Assembly (NCBI GenBank): GCA_002368735.1
Contig: DFEQ01000088.1
Location: 1-5,236, forward strand
From: Christensenella sp. UBA3798
Lineage (GTDB): Bacteria > Bacillota > Clostridia > Christensenellales > CAG-1252
Direction: 5' to 3'
DNA: 5,236 nt
In this document: in pieces, positions 5,109 through 5,236 of the stretch
How positions within the stretch are numbered: position 1 is the first letter of the stretch
Layout of the letters: each line of letters starts with the position of its first letter
Translations under genes and position numbers: made by a program
Notes under the pieces: model-generated
What the model was told of the DNA's origin: nothing
Database searches by the model: none
The model's input: only the letters and a program-made list of their open reading frames with translations

Positions 5109-5236
5109 ATGCAACAAAAAGTCGTGCCCATCACCCTCTTGACCGGATACCTCGGCGCAGGGAAAACCACTCTTTTGAATCACGTTTTGAATAATCAAAA
5201 AGGCTATCACGTCGCCGTCATCGTCAACGACATCGG
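5109..5236 (+). CDS. CobW/P47K family G3E GTPase, N-terminal fragment
   Basis: Only the first 42 codons are present; the gene runs off the right edge. The protein starts MQQKVVPITLLTGYLGAGKT. GYLGAGKT (13-20) is the Walker A/G1 motif in the form typical of the CobW/P47K branch of G3E GTPases, and it is followed by LLNHVL and the strand VAVIVNDIG (35-43). The family usually has VNE(F/I)G at that point; Asp replaces Glu here. G3E proteins insert or deliver metals (zinc, cobalt, nickel, iron) to target enzymes in the cytoplasm. The deciding features, such as the CxCC metal motif and the C-terminal domain, lie outside the window, so the subfamily is open. ATG 5109 is supported by AAAGGAG (5095-5101) 7 nt upstream and its own promoter. 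Confidence 0.88.
   Translation, partial: MQQKVVPITLLTGYLGAGKTTLLNHVLNNQKGYHVAVIVNDI

Noticed and set aside
4376..5170. Long minus-strand open frame opposite the MATE and GTPase genes
   Set aside because: Low-complexity His/Asp/Arg-rich translation, a shadow of the GC-rich MATE coding frame; it also covers the promoter and start of the next gene.

Overview
The window looks like a chromosomal segment of an uncultured Clostridia-type Bacillota, probably a gut lineage. This is an inference. It rests on the protein families and their sequence style (a class I rRNA methyltransferase with an FCNQGG motif I, a CxC-type bacterial sirtuin, a MATE exporter, a G3E GTPase), on AGGAGG-like ribosome binding sites, and on sigma-70-like promoters. 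Coding regions are GC-rich, while the gaps are AT-rich or repeat-filled. No phage, transposase, CRISPR, tRNA or rRNA gene is visible.

Layout, left to right. Positions 1-130 hold a strong leftward promoter whose -35 region is overlapped by a 28-bp tandem repeat with operator-like dyads; it would drive a gene outside the window. Positions 131-159 are the intrinsic terminator of a leftward two-gene operon: a leader-poor sirtuin gene (1290-2015) followed, with overlapping stop and Shine-Dalgarno, by a membrane-anchored endonuclease/exonuclease/phosphatase-fold protein (189-1280). The sirtuin promoter ends 6 nt before its ATG, so a leaderless mRNA is predicted. A gene-free gap (2016-2363) carries that promoter, a G9 tract, a decayed 14-mer repeat and an array of small hairpins separated by the constant octamer AACTTCAC.

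Positions 2364-3526 encode a leftward RlmI-like 23S rRNA methyltransferase broken by one missing base in a T5/A5 run. The gap 3527-3640 is a divergent promoter region. The rightward MATE efflux gene (3641-5044) has a near-consensus promoter with a 20-bp inverted repeat over its -10, which looks like a repressor site. A second near-consensus promoter (5048-5076) leads into the start of a CobW/P47K-type metal-chaperone GTPase cut by the window edge.

The genes do not form one obvious pathway; they are housekeeping and accessory functions side by side. The points most worth following are the hairpin array with a compensatory base change, the methyltransferase frameshift, the predicted leaderless sirtuin transcript, and the two operator-like elements. 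I did not find a clear new multi-gene system.
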